From contig NZ_JBEXDG010000025.1 in NCBI RefSeq assembly GCF_040605635.1, forward strand, positions 79,104 to 143,103: a DNA stretch of 64,000 bases. Direction: 5' to 3'. Each line of letters begins with the position of its first letter. The stretch's first letter is position 1. The notes beneath the pieces are model-generated. The model saw nothing but the letters and a program-made list of their open reading frames with translations. It made no database searches and was not told the DNA's origin. Shown piece by piece: positions 43,602 through 52,796 of the stretch. The stretch comes from Dactylosporangium sp040605635 (GTDB taxonomy: Bacteria; Actinomycetota; Actinomycetes; Mycobacteriales; Micromonosporaceae). The position numbers and the translations under genes were made by a program.

Positions 43602-45800
43602 ATGCATTCCTCCACGCTGCCGGGGCCGGCGACAGGCATGACGGCGCGGGAGGCGCGGGCGTTGCTGGCGCGGGCGGGCGAGGCGCAGGCCGACGCCGAG
43701 GCGATCGTCGAGGACGTCGGCGCGGCCCGGGACGAGGTCGTCGAGGCGTACCTCGTCGCGAGCGAGCCCCAGGTGTGGACCGCGATCGAGAAGATGCCGG
43801 TGGAGACGGTCAAGGACACCGTGGACGGCCGGGCGCGGCTGGACGAGCTGCCGGCGCACGGCTTCCAGTCGGTCGCCGACGTGCTGCGGGGCGGCCCGGA
43901 GCGGCTGAAGGCGGTGCCCGGCATCGGGGAGGGCACGGCGCGCAAGACCATCCTCGCCGCCGAGCAGCTGCGGAGGGCGGCGCGGGACGCGCTGCAGTTC
44001 CGCATCGAGTTCGACCCGAAGCACGCGGACATGACCCGGCTGGTGCGGGCCCTCGCCAGGTACGGCATGGTCTGGCACGCGGCCGGGGCGCACGAGCAGG
44101 ACGCCGCGAGGATCGCCGAGGAGCTCAGGGCGGCCCGGCCGGTCGCCGGGCCGGCCGCGGCGGGACCGTTGCGCCGGCTGTTCATGCGCGCCGGGCACCG
44201 GGCCGTCGCCGCTGACGCGGCGAGAAGGGTCCAGGCGGCGCTGCAGGAGGCCGGGTCCGGCGGCATGCTTGAAGCCGCGCGGAGCCTGCGCGCGGTCAGG
44301 ACGCCCACCGACCGGCAGGTCTGGCGCGACTTCGAGCAGCGGTCGGCGGACTACTACGGCCTGCTCAGCCAGGTCGTCGGCCTCGGCGGCGACGTCGCGG
44401 CGAGCGAGGGGTTCCTGCCCGCCGACATCGTCGAGCGGGTCGGCGCGCAGCACCTGGACACGTCCCGGCTCAGCGACAACCTGCGGCTGCGCGGCTATCA
44501 GTCGTTCGGCGCGCGGTTCGCCCTCGTGCAGCGGCGGGTCGTGCTCGGCGACGAGATGGGGCTGGGCAAGACGGTGCAGGCCATCGCCGCGATGGGGCAC
44601 CTGGCCGCCCGTGGCGCCACGCATTTCCTGGTCGTCTGCCCGGCGAGTGTACTGATCAACTGGGCTCGCGAGGTCGCCAAGCACTCCACGATCCCGGTCA
44701 TCACCCTGCACGGCAACGGCCGGGCCCGTGCGGTGGCCCGGTGGCGGGAGGAGGGCGGCGTCGGCGTGGTCACGTTCGGCTCGCTGGGCGCGGTCGACCT
44801 GCCACCGCCGCGACCCGCGCTGCTGGTCGTCGACGAGGCGCACTACGTGAAGAACCCCGAGGCCAAGCGGTCGCAGGCGGTCAACCGGGTTGCCGCCGGA
44901 TCCGACCGGGTGCTGTTCCTCACCGGTACCCCCATGGAGAACCGCATCGACGAGTTCCGTGCGTTGATCGAGCACCTGCGGCCGGACGTCGCCGCGGGCA
45001 TGGGCCCGGAGCACGCGGCGGTCAGCGTCGAGGCGTTCCGGCGGGCGGCGGCGCCGGTGTACCTGCGCCGCAACCAGCCCGACGTGCTCACCGAGCTGCC
45101 GGAGCTGGTCCAGGTCGACGAGTGGGAGGAGTTCGGCGCCGAGGACGGGGCCGCCTACCGGTCGGCGGTCCGTGACGGCAACTTCATGGCGATGCGCCGG
45201 GCCGCGTTCGCCGTGCGCCGCCCGCACGACTCGGCGAAGCTGACCCGCCTGCTCGAACTGGCCCGCGAGGCCCTGGCGGCCAAGCGCAACGTCGTGGTCT
45301 TCTCCTACTTCCGCGACGTCCTCGCCGTCGTGCACGCGGCGCTCGGCGCCGACGCGCGCGGGCCGATCACCGGCTCGACCCCGGTCGCCGACCGGCAGCG
45401 CATCGTCGACGAGTTCACCGCCGCGAAGAAGCCCGCGGTCCTGATCTGCCAGATCGAGGCCGCGGGCGTGGGCGTCAACATCCAGGCCGCCTCGGTCGTC
45501 ATCCTGTGCGAGCCGCAGGTCAAGCCGTCGATCGAGGCCCAGGCGATCGCCCGCGCCCACCGCATGGGCCAGGTCCGCTCCGTCCAGGTCCACCGGCTGC
45601 TGATCGCCGACTCGGTCGACGAGCGGATGATCGAGCTGCTGGGCTCGAAGGCGCAGCTCTTCGACGCTTACGTCCGGCACAGCACCATCGCGCAGGCCTC
45701 CCCGGGCGCCGTGGACATGTCCGAGGTACAGCTGGCCAGGACGATCGTCGCCGAGGAGCAGCAGCGCCTCGCCGGCACCCCGGAGCCTTCGCGCGCCTGA
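43602..45800 (+). CDS. SNF2-family DEAD/DEAH helicase with HhH motif
   Basis: 732 residues from ATG 43602. The N-terminal ~240 residues contain a helix-hairpin-helix (LKAVPGIGEGTARKTILAAE), a DNA-binding element. The SNF2 ATPase follows: motif I GDEMGLGKTVQAIAAMG (about residue 316), motif II VVDEAHYVKN (about 410), motif III LTGTPMENRIDEF, and the helicase C domain with NVVVFSYFRDVLA and ARAHRMGQVRSVQVHRL. It translocates on double-stranded DNA to remodel protein-DNA complexes. It is divergent from the Tc operon. No methylase or nuclease partner gene adjoins it, so a defence role is not supported. Confidence 0.92.
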   Translation: MHSSTLPGPATGMTAREARALLARAGEAQADAEAIVEDVGAARDEVVEAYLVASEPQVWTAIEKMPVETVKDTVDGRARLDELPAHGFQSVADVLRGGPERLKAVPGIGEGTARKTILAAEQLRRAARDALQFRIEFDPKHADMTRLVRALARYGMVWHAAGAHEQDAARIAEELRAARPVAGPAAAGPLRRLFMRAGHRAVAADAARRVQAALQEAGSGGMLEAARSLRAVRTPTDRQVWRDFEQRSADYYGLLSQVVGLGGDVAASEGFLPADIVERVGAQHLDTSRLSDNLRLRGYQSFGARFALVQRRVVLGDEMGLGKTVQAIAAMGHLAARGATHFLVVCPASVLINWAREVAKHSTIPVITLHGNGRARAVARWREEGGVGVVTFGSLGAVDLPPPRPALLVVDEAHYVKNPEAKRSQAVNRVAAGSDRVLFLTGTPMENRIDEFRALIEHLRPDVAAGMGPEHAAVSVEAFRRAAAPVYLRRNQPDVLTELPELVQVDEWEEFGAEDGAAYRSAVRDGNFMAMRRAAFAVRRPHDSAKLTRLLELAREALAAKRNVVVFSYFRDVLAVVHAALGADARGPITGSTPVADRQRIVDEFTAAKKPAVLICQIEAAGVGVNIQAASVVILCEPQVKPSIEAQAIARAHRMGQVRSVQVHRLLIADSVDERMIELLGSKAQLFDAYVRHSTIAQASPGAVDMSEVQLARTIVAEEQQRLAGTPEPSRA

Positions 45801-45865
45801 GCCGATTGCACGGGCCGGCGTGTTCCGTCCACCTCCCTGCAAACGTCGCAGCGGGATGGAGGGGC

Positions 45866-46651
45866 ATGGAACCACAGCAGGAAACGCGTCCGCCGGTGAT
45901 TGGCGTCGTACTGGTGATCAACACGATCTTCACCGGCGTCGTCGGGGTCTTCGCCGCGACCGGCTCCGCCGCACTCGCGGTCACCGGGGCGGTGCTCGGC
46001 GTCGTGGCCGGGATCGGCTACCTCCTCACCGCGGACCGGCGCCCGGATCGTGGCACCACGACGGCCGTCCCGGAACAGGCCGCCGCGGCGCTGCACGGAA
46101 ACGTCCGTCAGGTGCACTCCGGTGATGAAGAAGGGAGCGCACTGCCGATGGACGAGCCGGAGTTCGACACGTTCTTCCGCGACACCATGCCGACCCTGCG
46201 GGGATTCCTCATGAAGTCGGGCGGGAGCCTGGAGCAGGCCGACGACGCCGCCATCGAGGCGATGTTCGAGGCGTACAAGCAGTGGGAGGCGATCGAGCAC
46301 CCGAAGGCCTGGGTGTATCAGGTGGCGAGGCGCAACCTGTTCCGCATCCGCAACCGTGACGGCCGCTACGTGCACGACGACGGCGGCCTGTGGGCGGAGG
46401 TCGCCGATCCGGGCGGCTTCGACGCCCTCGACCTGAGCGAGGAGTCGCGGCGGGTGCTGGACCTCCTGCAGGCGCTGCCGGCGAAGCAGCGGTCGGTCTT
46501 CGCGATGCACTACGACGGGTGGGACCACGCCGAGATCGCGGTCCTGCTCAACATGGACGTCGCCACCGTCCGCTCGAACCTCCGGCATGCCCGGGAGCGC
46601 TTGAAGCAACAGTTTTCCGACACGGACGCCGCGACGCGGGATGAGGAGTGA
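45866..46651 (+). CDS. ECF-like sigma factor with N-terminal membrane hairpin
   Basis: 261 residues from ATG 45866, which has GGAGGGGC directly upstream. Residues about 11-55 form two hydrophobic helices (VIGVVLVINTIFTGVVGVFA and a second ending GVVAGIGYLLTA), then a linker. The sigma part starts near MDEPEFDTFFRDTMPTLRGF (ATG 46148, an alternative start): region 2 to about residue 170 (AWVYQVARRNLFRIRNRD) and region 4 at about 200-250 (LPAKQRSVFAMHYDGWDHAEI, ATVRSNLRHARERL). No stop lies between the parts, so either a membrane-tethered sigma factor or a soluble one from 46148 is made. It opens an operon with the CHAT protease gene. Confidence 0.8.
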   Translation: MEPQQETRPPVIGVVLVINTIFTGVVGVFAATGSAALAVTGAVLGVVAGIGYLLTADRRPDRGTTTAVPEQAAAALHGNVRQVHSGDEEGSALPMDEPEFDTFFRDTMPTLRGFLMKSGGSLEQADDAAIEAMFEAYKQWEAIEHPKAWVYQVARRNLFRIRNRDGRYVHDDGGLWAEVADPGGFDALDLSEESRRVLDLLQALPAKQRSVFAMHYDGWDHAEIAVLLNMDVATVRSNLRHARERLKQQFSDTDAATRDEE

Positions 46652-46654
46652 CCG

Positions 46655-47191
46655 ATGGACGAGCAGATGCACGACGACGAGTTCCGTCCGGTCGAGGAGC
46701 TGTACCGGCGGGCAGACGACGAGCTCCGCGCCCGCCTCGGCCGGCGCGACGACCTCGACGAGATGCTGCGGCGGGTGAAGAACAGCGAGCGTTTCACCGA
46801 CGCCGAGCTGCATGACGTCATCGCCTCGTGGCAGGCGCAGCTGGGCGCCGCAGTGCGGGCCGGCGATGCCGCCACGTGGATCACGCCGGTGGACGACAGG
46901 GCCGTGTTCAAGGCTCTCGTCGGCCGGGATCGCGAAGGTCTCGAAGCGTGGCCGGAGCTGCACGCCGGCCTGCACGACAGCACGTGGACGGTGTCGCTGT
47001 GGCTGCCGTCGTTCGCCGGCTCCGCCGTCCGTGCGGTCGCGTTCCTGGCCGACGGCACGGCATCGGCGAGCGTCGAGCTCACCGTGGCGCCCGGGGAGGA
47101 CGACGACGGCGTCGAGCTCACCGGCCACCTGCCTGCCACGGGAATGACCGGCAAGCCCGTCATCGGCGTGCGGGTCAGCCATGCCCGCTGA
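46655..47191 (+). CDS. Unknown protein between sigma factor and CHAT genes
   Basis: 178 residues; ATG 46655 is 3 bp after the sigma gene stop and has GAGGAG upstream; its end overlaps the CHAT gene by 11 bp. The N-terminal half is acidic and helical (EFRPVEELYRRADDEL), the C-terminal half beta-rich (WTVSLWLPSFAGSAVRAVAFLADG). No family recognised. Tight coupling suggests it works with the CHAT protein, perhaps as a regulator or substrate. Confidence 0.8.
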   Translation: MDEQMHDDEFRPVEELYRRADDELRARLGRRDDLDEMLRRVKNSERFTDAELHDVIASWQAQLGAAVRAGDAATWITPVDDRAVFKALVGRDREGLEAWPELHAGLHDSTWTVSLWLPSFAGSAVRAVAFLADGTASASVELTVAPGEDDDGVELTGHLPATGMTGKPVIGVRVSHAR

Positions 47192-50100
47192 CGGCGTCGC
47201 GCCGAGCGACTCGTGGGAGGCGATGGTCGCGGCGGCGGAGGCAGACGCCGACCCCGCGCAGCGGCAGTCGATGCTCGCGGTCGTGTGTCTGTCTGCCGAC
47301 GCGCACACCCGCGAGCCGCGGGCCGCCGCGCCGGCGGACGGCGGCGCGAAACGGCCCGGCCGGCCGAAGCCCGCCACGGTGCGGCTCGCCGCCGACCTGC
47401 TGCTCGCCCAGACCGGTGCCGCGCCGGTGGACCGGTTCGCCACCTACGGCCGTGTCGTCGGGCTCGTGAGCGCGTACTCGTCGGCGCAGCCGCCGCGTCC
47501 GGGCGAGCCCGACAACGACGACCTCGAGACCCGTGTGACGTATCAGCGCGGCGCGATGGAGCTGGCGCGGGGACTCGACGACCCGCTGCTGCTCGGCTGG
47601 TGCATGACGCGGCTCGGCCGGTCGTTGCAGGCGGTGCAGCGATGGGCGTCGGCGATCGATGTGCTCCGGGAGGCGGCCGACACGGTCCTCACCGAGTCGT
47701 CCGCGCCGGGCCCGTTCGGCGCGACGCTGGTGCGGTGGCCGGACCCCCGCGACGAACTGGTCCGCGCGATCGCGATCAGGTCCCTGAAGTGGCTGACCCT
47801 CACGGCGGAGAACCTCGGCGACATCGAGCTCGTCGACCAGAACGTGAGCCGCCTGCTGCCCCTCGCCGACCCGATCCGTGACACCCGGCCCTCGCTCGCC
47901 CTGGAGGCGTACACGCGGATGGCCGCGGTGGCCCGCAGACGCGGCGACCGGGACGCGTTCCGCCGCGTCGAACACGAGGTCCGGAGCTGGGCCGAGGCGT
48001 CGGGCAACGAGCTCGTCCACCGCAAGGCGCTGTCGATCGCCGCGCACAACGCAGGTCACCTCGGCGATCGGGACGTGGCCTACGACCTGCTCGTGCAGCG
48101 GGTGGAGGCGAGCGCCGCCGGGACTGCCGGCGCCCCGGCACCCGGCAGCGCGCCCGACGTCTATCTGGGCGTCGCCGCGTCCCTCGAGGCGGCCGGCAAC
48201 AGGAGCCGGCGGGTGACACTCGGCAACTCCGCGTACGACGCCGCCGCGCAGCTGTGGCGGTCGGGCCGCACCAGCGAGTCCGGAGTGGACCGGCGGCTGG
48301 CCAACGGCTGGCTCGATGTGGCCACGGCGGCGTACCGGCTCGACTCCCACAACGGTCTGATCGCGGCCGACCTCATGCGGGCCAGGCTGGCGGCCGATGA
48401 GGGCGACGAGGCCAAGCGGGCGGCGGCCACCCGGGCGGCGCTACGGGTGAGCCGGCAAGGGCTGAGAGCGGGGCTGCGGGTCAACGGGGCGATCGACGCC
48501 GCCCGCTGGTGCGCCCCCGGCGACCGCGAGGTCCTGGATCAGCTCGACGAGCTGATCGCTCAGGCACTGCCCGTCCACCGGGGCCGGCTGCTCGCGGCCC
48601 GGGCGGGCTGGCACCGCGCCGCGGCCGGCCACGCCGAGGAGGCCGGGACCGACCCGGCCGACGCCTGGGCCCGGGCCGAGCGGGACGCGCTCGCCGCGAC
48701 CGCGCTGCTCGCCGTCGACGGCGTGGCCCTCGACACCACCGCGCTCGTCGGCGCCTGGCAGACCGCCGCGGCGGCTTGCGGCCGCCCGGGCACGGCGGTG
48801 CAGGACGACCCGGCCGGCACCCGCCTCAGCCGGCTGCTGTCGGCCGTCCACGGCGTCGCGGGACTGTTCGTCACCGTGTCCACAACGGCAGGGCGGGAAC
48901 GCCTGACGGTCCAGTACCGCGCCCTGTTCCGCGAGGCGGCCGACCTCGCGCTGGACCGCTCCGACGCGGTGGCGGCCGACATCATCATGGAGGCGGTCCG
49001 CCGGGACCGGGTCGGCATCATGCTCACCGATCTGGCCGGCCGGCCGGACATCACGGCCGAGATCCGGGTCGTGGCGGAGCGGATCATCGCGGCCAACAAC
49101 GCCGTCCCGACGCCCGGCGACGACCAGGACGACGCCGAGGCGGAGCCCGGCTCGGGCACTCGCGCGCTGCGCCGGGCGGGCGAGGCCATCAGCGCCCGCC
49201 GCCGGGAGAGCGTCGCGCAGGCCGACCAGATCCTCGGCATCATCGGTGCGCTGTCGGACGGCCGGTCCGTCGTGCACACCGACAGCCGGGCGATCGTCCG
49301 CCGGCTGACCGGTCCCGGCGCCACCACCGTCCTGCTGCAGCTCATGCCGAGCACCATGAGCATCCTCAACACCCCGGACGCACCCGAGGTCCTGTACCGC
49401 AGGCTCACCTGGGTCACCGCCGACGGCGCCGAGCACCACATGTTCGACGCGGTGCCGCTGCCGGCGCGGGTGCACCGCCTCTCGCGGTACGACACGCGGT
49501 ACTGGCGGACCCTCGATCAGGTGCGCGACGTCCTGCTGCCACCCGTCCTGCTCGACCTGCTCCGCGAACGCACACCGGCCGACCCGCTCCGGCTGCTCGT
49601 CATCCCGACCGGCCTGTTCGACGTCGCGTTCGACGCGGTGCGGGTCGACGACCGGCACCACCTTCTGGACCTCGCGGTCGTCACCGTCCACGCGTCATTG
49701 ACCACGGTGACGCACCTGCTCGGCGCCCGGCGCGCCCCCGCCGACGCGCACGCCATCGCCGTCTACGACACCGAGCGGCTGACCCATACCCGGGCCGAGC
49801 TCGACGCGCTCCGCCTGCACCTGCACAACCTCGTCGAGCTCGGCGAGCGCCTGCCGCTGCTGGAGGCGCTGCGCGAGCCCCGCGACACCGCACTCGGCCT
49901 GTTCGCGATGGCGGTCCACGGCGACGACGACCCCGATCACGGCTGGGGCCAGACCAAACGCCTCCCGGACGGCAACGTCCTGACCGCGGCCGAGGCGCTG
50001 GGCCTGCACTTCCCGCCGGTGTGTGTCCTCGCGTCGTGCTACTCCGGTGTCCGCCTCCGCGGGGGCGTAGAACTGGCCGGCTTCCCGCTGGCCCTCTTCT

Positions 50101-50318
50101 CCCGTGGCGCACACGCGGTCGTCGGCAGTCTCTACGCCATCGACGACGAGGCCACCGCCGAGATCATGAGCCGCTTCTGGGCCAGGCTCACCGATCCCGC
50201 CGGCGTGGCGGCGTCGCTGCGCGCGGCGAAACTGGCCTGGCTCGCCGACCGCCCCGCCAACCGGCTCATCCCACGGACCTGGGCCGGTCTCTTCGTGCTC
50301 GGAGGACTCGATGCCTGA
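47181..50318 (+). CDS. CHAT-domain (caspase-like) protease with helical N-terminal region
   Basis: 1045 residues from ATG 47181. About 700 N-terminal residues are helical, with TPR-like stretches such as DDPLLLGWCMTRLGRSLQAV. The C-terminal CHAT domain (about 760-1045) has RLLVIPTGLFDVAFDAV, the catalytic His in FAMAVHGDD (His913) and the catalytic Cys in VLASCYSGVRL (Cys953), then HAVVGSLYAIDDEATAEIM. Both catalytic residues are present, so protease activity is expected. CHAT proteases are caspase relatives used in regulated cleavage, including defence-linked cell death. Here the gene follows a sigma factor and an unknown protein and precedes two small genes with overlaps, forming one operon. 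Confidence 0.92.
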   Translation: MPADGVAPSDSWEAMVAAAEADADPAQRQSMLAVVCLSADAHTREPRAAAPADGGAKRPGRPKPATVRLAADLLLAQTGAAPVDRFATYGRVVGLVSAYSSAQPPRPGEPDNDDLETRVTYQRGAMELARGLDDPLLLGWCMTRLGRSLQAVQRWASAIDVLREAADTVLTESSAPGPFGATLVRWPDPRDELVRAIAIRSLKWLTLTAENLGDIELVDQNVSRLLPLADPIRDTRPSLALEAYTRMAAVARRRGDRDAFRRVEHEVRSWAEASGNELVHRKALSIAAHNAGHLGDRDVAYDLLVQRVEASAAGTAGAPAPGSAPDVYLGVAASLEAAGNRSRRVTLGNSAYDAAAQLWRSGRTSESGVDRRLANGWLDVATAAYRLDSHNGLIAADLMRARLAADEGDEAKRAAATRAALRVSRQGLRAGLRVNGAIDAARWCAPGDREVLDQLDELIAQALPVHRGRLLAARAGWHRAAAGHAEEAGTDPADAWARAERDALAATALLAVDGVALDTTALVGAWQTAAAACGRPGTAVQDDPAGTRLSRLLSAVHGVAGLFVTVSTTAGRERLTVQYRALFREAADLALDRSDAVAADIIMEAVRRDRVGIMLTDLAGRPDITAEIRVVAERIIAANNAVPTPGDDQDDAEAEPGSGTRALRRAGEAISARRRESVAQADQILGIIGALSDGRSVVHTDSRAIVRRLTGPGATTVLLQLMPSTMSILNTPDAPEVLYRRLTWVTADGAEHHMFDAVPLPARVHRLSRYDTRYWRTLDQVRDVLLPPVLLDLLRERTPADPLRLLVIPTGLFDVAFDAVRVDDRHHLLDLAVVTVHASLTTVTHLLGARRAPADAHAIAVYDTERLTHTRAELDALRLHLHNLVELGERLPLLEALREPRDTALGLFAMAVHGDDDPDHGWGQTKRLPDGNVLTAAEALGLHFPPVCVLASCYSGVRLRGGVELAGFPLALFSRGAHAVVGSLYAIDDEATAEIMSRFWARLTDPAGVAASLRAAKLAWLADRPANRLIPRTWAGLFVLGGLDA

Positions 50319-50592
50319 CCCGAACGCACCCGTGCCGCAATGGCTGACCACAATGGCCCAGCAGATCGCGGTGGACCTGTCCGCCGCGCAGAGACGGCGC
50401 TCCTCAGACCATTGGACCATCCAGGAGGAGATGATCTGGTATTCGGAATGGCATCCGTTCTCCAAAGCATCCGGCACGTACCGGGAAGAAGAGAGCCACG
50501 AGAAGCTGGTCCTCTCCAGGACCGGCCAGCTTCTGCTGTGCACCTACACCGTGAAGCGTTTTCCGCCGTCCCCCGAATACCGTGAGAAGTAG
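50311..50592 (+). CDS. Small protein downstream of CHAT gene
   Basis: 93 residues; ATG 50311 overlaps the CHAT gene by 8 bp, so it is probably coupled. Sequence landmarks: HWTIQEEMIWYSEWHPFSK and LVLSRTGQLLLCTYTVKRF. No signal peptide or membrane helix. Codon use is less GC-biased than in the CHAT gene. Unknown family; a substrate, inhibitor or effector of the CHAT protease is possible. Confidence 0.7.
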   Translation: MPDPNAPVPQWLTTMAQQIAVDLSAAQRRRSSDHWTIQEEMIWYSEWHPFSKASGTYREEESHEKLVLSRTGQLLLCTYTVKRFPPSPEYREK

Positions 50593-50790
50593 GTGACCCG
50601 GGCGCTGAGCGGTGCGGACCTGGACCGGTACGACTTCGAGCGGAGACGTCGATCGTTCCGTCGCACCGAGCCGCGGGTGAACCGGCAGGAGGGCTTCGGT
50701 GTCGGGCCTGCCAAACGGATCCACCGAAGGCTCGGTGGCGGAGTGGCCGTGATGCTGACTGCGCTTCGCGACCGCGAGCTGGGCACCTGA
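50593..50790 (+). CDS. Possible small basic protein at end of CHAT operon
   Basis: 65 residues from GTG 50593, immediately after the previous stop codon. It is strongly basic (ERRRRSFRRTEPRVNRQ, AKRIHRRLGGG). The zero-distance join supports coupled translation, but the product is unrecognised and could be a chance frame. Confidence 0.45.
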   Translation: MTRALSGADLDRYDFERRRRSFRRTEPRVNRQEGFGVGPAKRIHRRLGGGVAVMLTALRDRELGT

Positions 50791-50946
50791 ACACCTGGCG
50801 CCGTGGCGCCGCCCTTCGCGGGTCGCGCCACGACGAGGGCGCTGTTACGGGGCGATCTGCCCCGGCCCTGTCTGATGTCTGTCGATGGATTGTGGCGGCG
50901 GGCGCGAGCGTCGATGATGGCCATGGCATAGACCATTGTCGAAGGG

Positions 50947-51192
50947 ATGGACATGATCCGTCGTACGCTGCTCGCACTGCTGGTCACCGGCACCGTGCTC
51001 GCCGGCGCCGCCACCCCCGCCGCGGCGATCCCGGTCCCGCCGCCCGGCGGCGACCTCCTCATCGTCTTCGCGTACTACGCCGACGCGGCCAAGACCCAGA
51101 TCATCGGGCAGACGTGGCACGGCTGCGGCCAGCCCTCCGGCAGCTGGGGCGCGACCTCGGGCATCAGAGAGGTGTTCTTCACCCCCTGCTGA
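50947..51192 (+). CDS. Small secreted DUF6289-like peptide
   Basis: 81 residues from ATG 50947 (ATG 50953 is also possible). A signal peptide (RRTLLALLVTGTVLAGAATPAAA) precedes a mature peptide of about 50 residues with an aromatic FAYYADAAKTQIIGQTWHGC core and a C-terminal Cys, allowing one disulphide. The pattern fits the DUF6289 family of small exported actinobacterial proteins, whose role is unknown. Convergent with the arabinofuranosidase gene. Confidence 0.75.
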   Translation: MDMIRRTLLALLVTGTVLAGAATPAAAIPVPPPGGDLLIVFAYYADAAKTQIIGQTWHGCGQPSGSWGATSGIREVFFTPC

Positions 51193-51227
51193 ACCCCTGC
51201 TGAAGGTCACGCCCGCCACTGCCGAAC

Positions 51228-52715
51228 CTATGCGGCGATCTGCCAGAGCTGGCAGGTGTTGTTGAGCCACATCCACAGCTGGACCTTGGTGCCGTTGGCG
51301 GTGCCGCAGTTCTGGTCGTCGAGGACCATGCCGCTGTTCTCGACGACCAGCTCGTACCGGCCGTTGCCGGCGGGGATGACGGCCCACTGCTGGCAGGTGT
51401 TGCCCAGCGACTGCCACAGGTTCGTGGCGGTGCCGAGGGCCTGGCCGCAGTTGACCGCGTCGAGGACCTTGCCGGCGTTGACGTTGGTGACGGTCCACTT
51501 GTTGGCCCCGACGCTGTTGAAGCGCCACTGCTGGCACGTGTTGCCCAGCGACTGCCAGACGTCGATCTGCGTGCCGTTGGCGGTGCCGCAGTTGACGGCG
51601 TCGAGGACCTTGCCGCTGGCCAGGTTCGTCAGCCGGTACGTCGCGCCGTTCACCGGGAAGGTAACGCTTTTGCCGTACCCGACGGCGACGATGTTGGACT
51701 GCACCGCGTTCTCCGTGGCGTCGGTCGGGTAGCCGCTGGTCATGACGCCCTCGAAGAAGGAGCCGACCGAGCCGTTGCTGTTGTCGCCGCCGATGCCGAG
51801 GATGATCGCGCCCTGCTTGGTCATCGGACGGTAGCCGGACTGGGTGGGCAGCCCGCCGTCGTACCGCGTCGCGAGCCCGCCGGACTGCGCGTTGCCGTCC
51901 TTGATGGCGTACGTCGTGGTCCCGTTGTTCTTCAGCATCGCGGTCACGAACGCGCTGCTGCGCCCGGTGTTGGCCGTCCACGACCCGTTGCCGCCGGCGA
52001 ACAGCCCGTTCTCGAGGTCCGCCGCGACCCGCGGCCCGCCGGCGCACGGCTGGAACCAGCACAGGGTGCCGAAGTAGATGGCGTCCATGTCACCGTTGCC
52101 GGTGTCCAGGTTGTTGGTCTCGGCGTTGCCGTAGTCGAAGCAGCACCGGTCGTTGACGTGGGTGCCCTCGGTGACCATGTACATGCCCTCGGGCTGGCTG
52201 CCCGTGGCGATCCCGTTGGTGCTGTTGTTGCGGTAGCCGTTGCCGGCCGAGATGTACACGCCGTACACCTTGTGCCCGCCGGCCGTCACAGGCAGCGCCG
52301 CCGCGTTCGCGCCCTGGTCGGCGGTGGGGTTGGCGCCGCCGCCGGGAGCGATCGTGAGGTCGTTGTGCCGCGACGTCTGGTCGTAGATGCGCACGATCGT
52401 GCAGTAGGTGCCGTTGCAGAACGCGTCCTGCGCGGCGGCGTTCGCGTAACCGCCGGCGCTGAGCACGCCGATGTTCGACGTCGCCCCGTCCGACCAGCGC
52501 CGCACCTGGTACAGCGAGCCGCCGTAGGAGCCGAAGAGCGCGCGGGTGGTGCTGTGCGCGGCGACGCACGGCGTCCCGCCGCTCTGGTAGATGTCGCAGG
52601 GGCCCGTGCCGGCCGCCTGCGCGACCGTGGCCGGCAGCGCGACCAGTCCCGCGACGATGAGCGCCGTGGCAGCGGCGGCGGCGAGCGCGGTGCGCCGCAA
52701 AGATCTGACCTTCAT
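51228..52715 (-). CDS. abfB: Secreted GH54 alpha-L-arabinofuranosidase with ricin-type lectin domain
   Basis: 495 residues. A signal peptide (1-35) precedes a GH54 catalytic domain (about 37-345): CDIYQSGGTPCVAAHSTTRAL, ALFGSYGGSLYQVRRW, the vicinal cysteines Cys191-Cys192, the presumed nucleophile Glu235 in DLENGLFAGG and acid/base Asp311 in GIGGDNSNG, by analogy with Aspergillus AbfB. Instead of the usual CBM42, the C-terminus (about 355-495) is one ricin-like beta-trefoil with three QxW-type repeats (NTCQQWRF, NTCQQWAV, NTCQLWQI). The enzyme removes arabinose side chains from arabinan or arabinoxylan outside the cell. Two inverted operator-like sites lie upstream. Confidence 0.93.
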   Translation of the reverse strand: MKVRSLRRTALAAAAATALIVAGLVALPATVAQAAGTGPCDIYQSGGTPCVAAHSTTRALFGSYGGSLYQVRRWSDGATSNIGVLSAGGYANAAAQDAFCNGTYCTIVRIYDQTSRHNDLTIAPGGGANPTADQGANAAALPVTAGGHKVYGVYISAGNGYRNNSTNGIATGSQPEGMYMVTEGTHVNDRCCFDYGNAETNNLDTGNGDMDAIYFGTLCWFQPCAGGPRVAADLENGLFAGGNGSWTANTGRSSAFVTAMLKNNGTTTYAIKDGNAQSGGLATRYDGGLPTQSGYRPMTKQGAIILGIGGDNSNGSVGSFFEGVMTSGYPTDATENAVQSNIVAVGYGKSVTFPVNGATYRLTNLASGKVLDAVNCGTANGTQIDVWQSLGNTCQQWRFNSVGANKWTVTNVNAGKVLDAVNCGQALGTATNLWQSLGNTCQQWAVIPAGNGRYELVVENSGMVLDDQNCGTANGTKVQLWMWLNNTCQLWQIAA

Positions 52716-52738
52716 GGATGACGCCTTTCCGGGGCGAA

Positions 52739-52752
52739 TGTGAGCGTTAACA
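52739..52752. promoter_or_regulatory. LacI-type operator site 1 of arabinofuranosidase gene
   Basis: TGTGAGCGTTAACA, starting 24 bp upstream of the start codon. It pairs with an inverted copy at 52797-52810. Confidence 0.65.
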
Positions 52753-52796
52753 CGCGGGGTGTCTGCATCAGGTTGGCGGCCAGCCTCACCGCCGAG

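Noticed and set aside
30041..44215. A plus-strand open frame of more than 4700 codons antisense to the Tc-like gene
   Set aside because: Its translation is a low-complexity Arg/Gly/Val/Asp mix typical of antisense frames in very GC-rich DNA. The minus-strand product has clear TcA and hemopexin motifs and a strong ribosome site.
43602..45800. SNF2 helicase as part of a DISARM- or restriction-like defence island
   Set aside because: No methyltransferase, nuclease or other defence partner adjoins it; the neighbouring CHAT operon is a separate unit.
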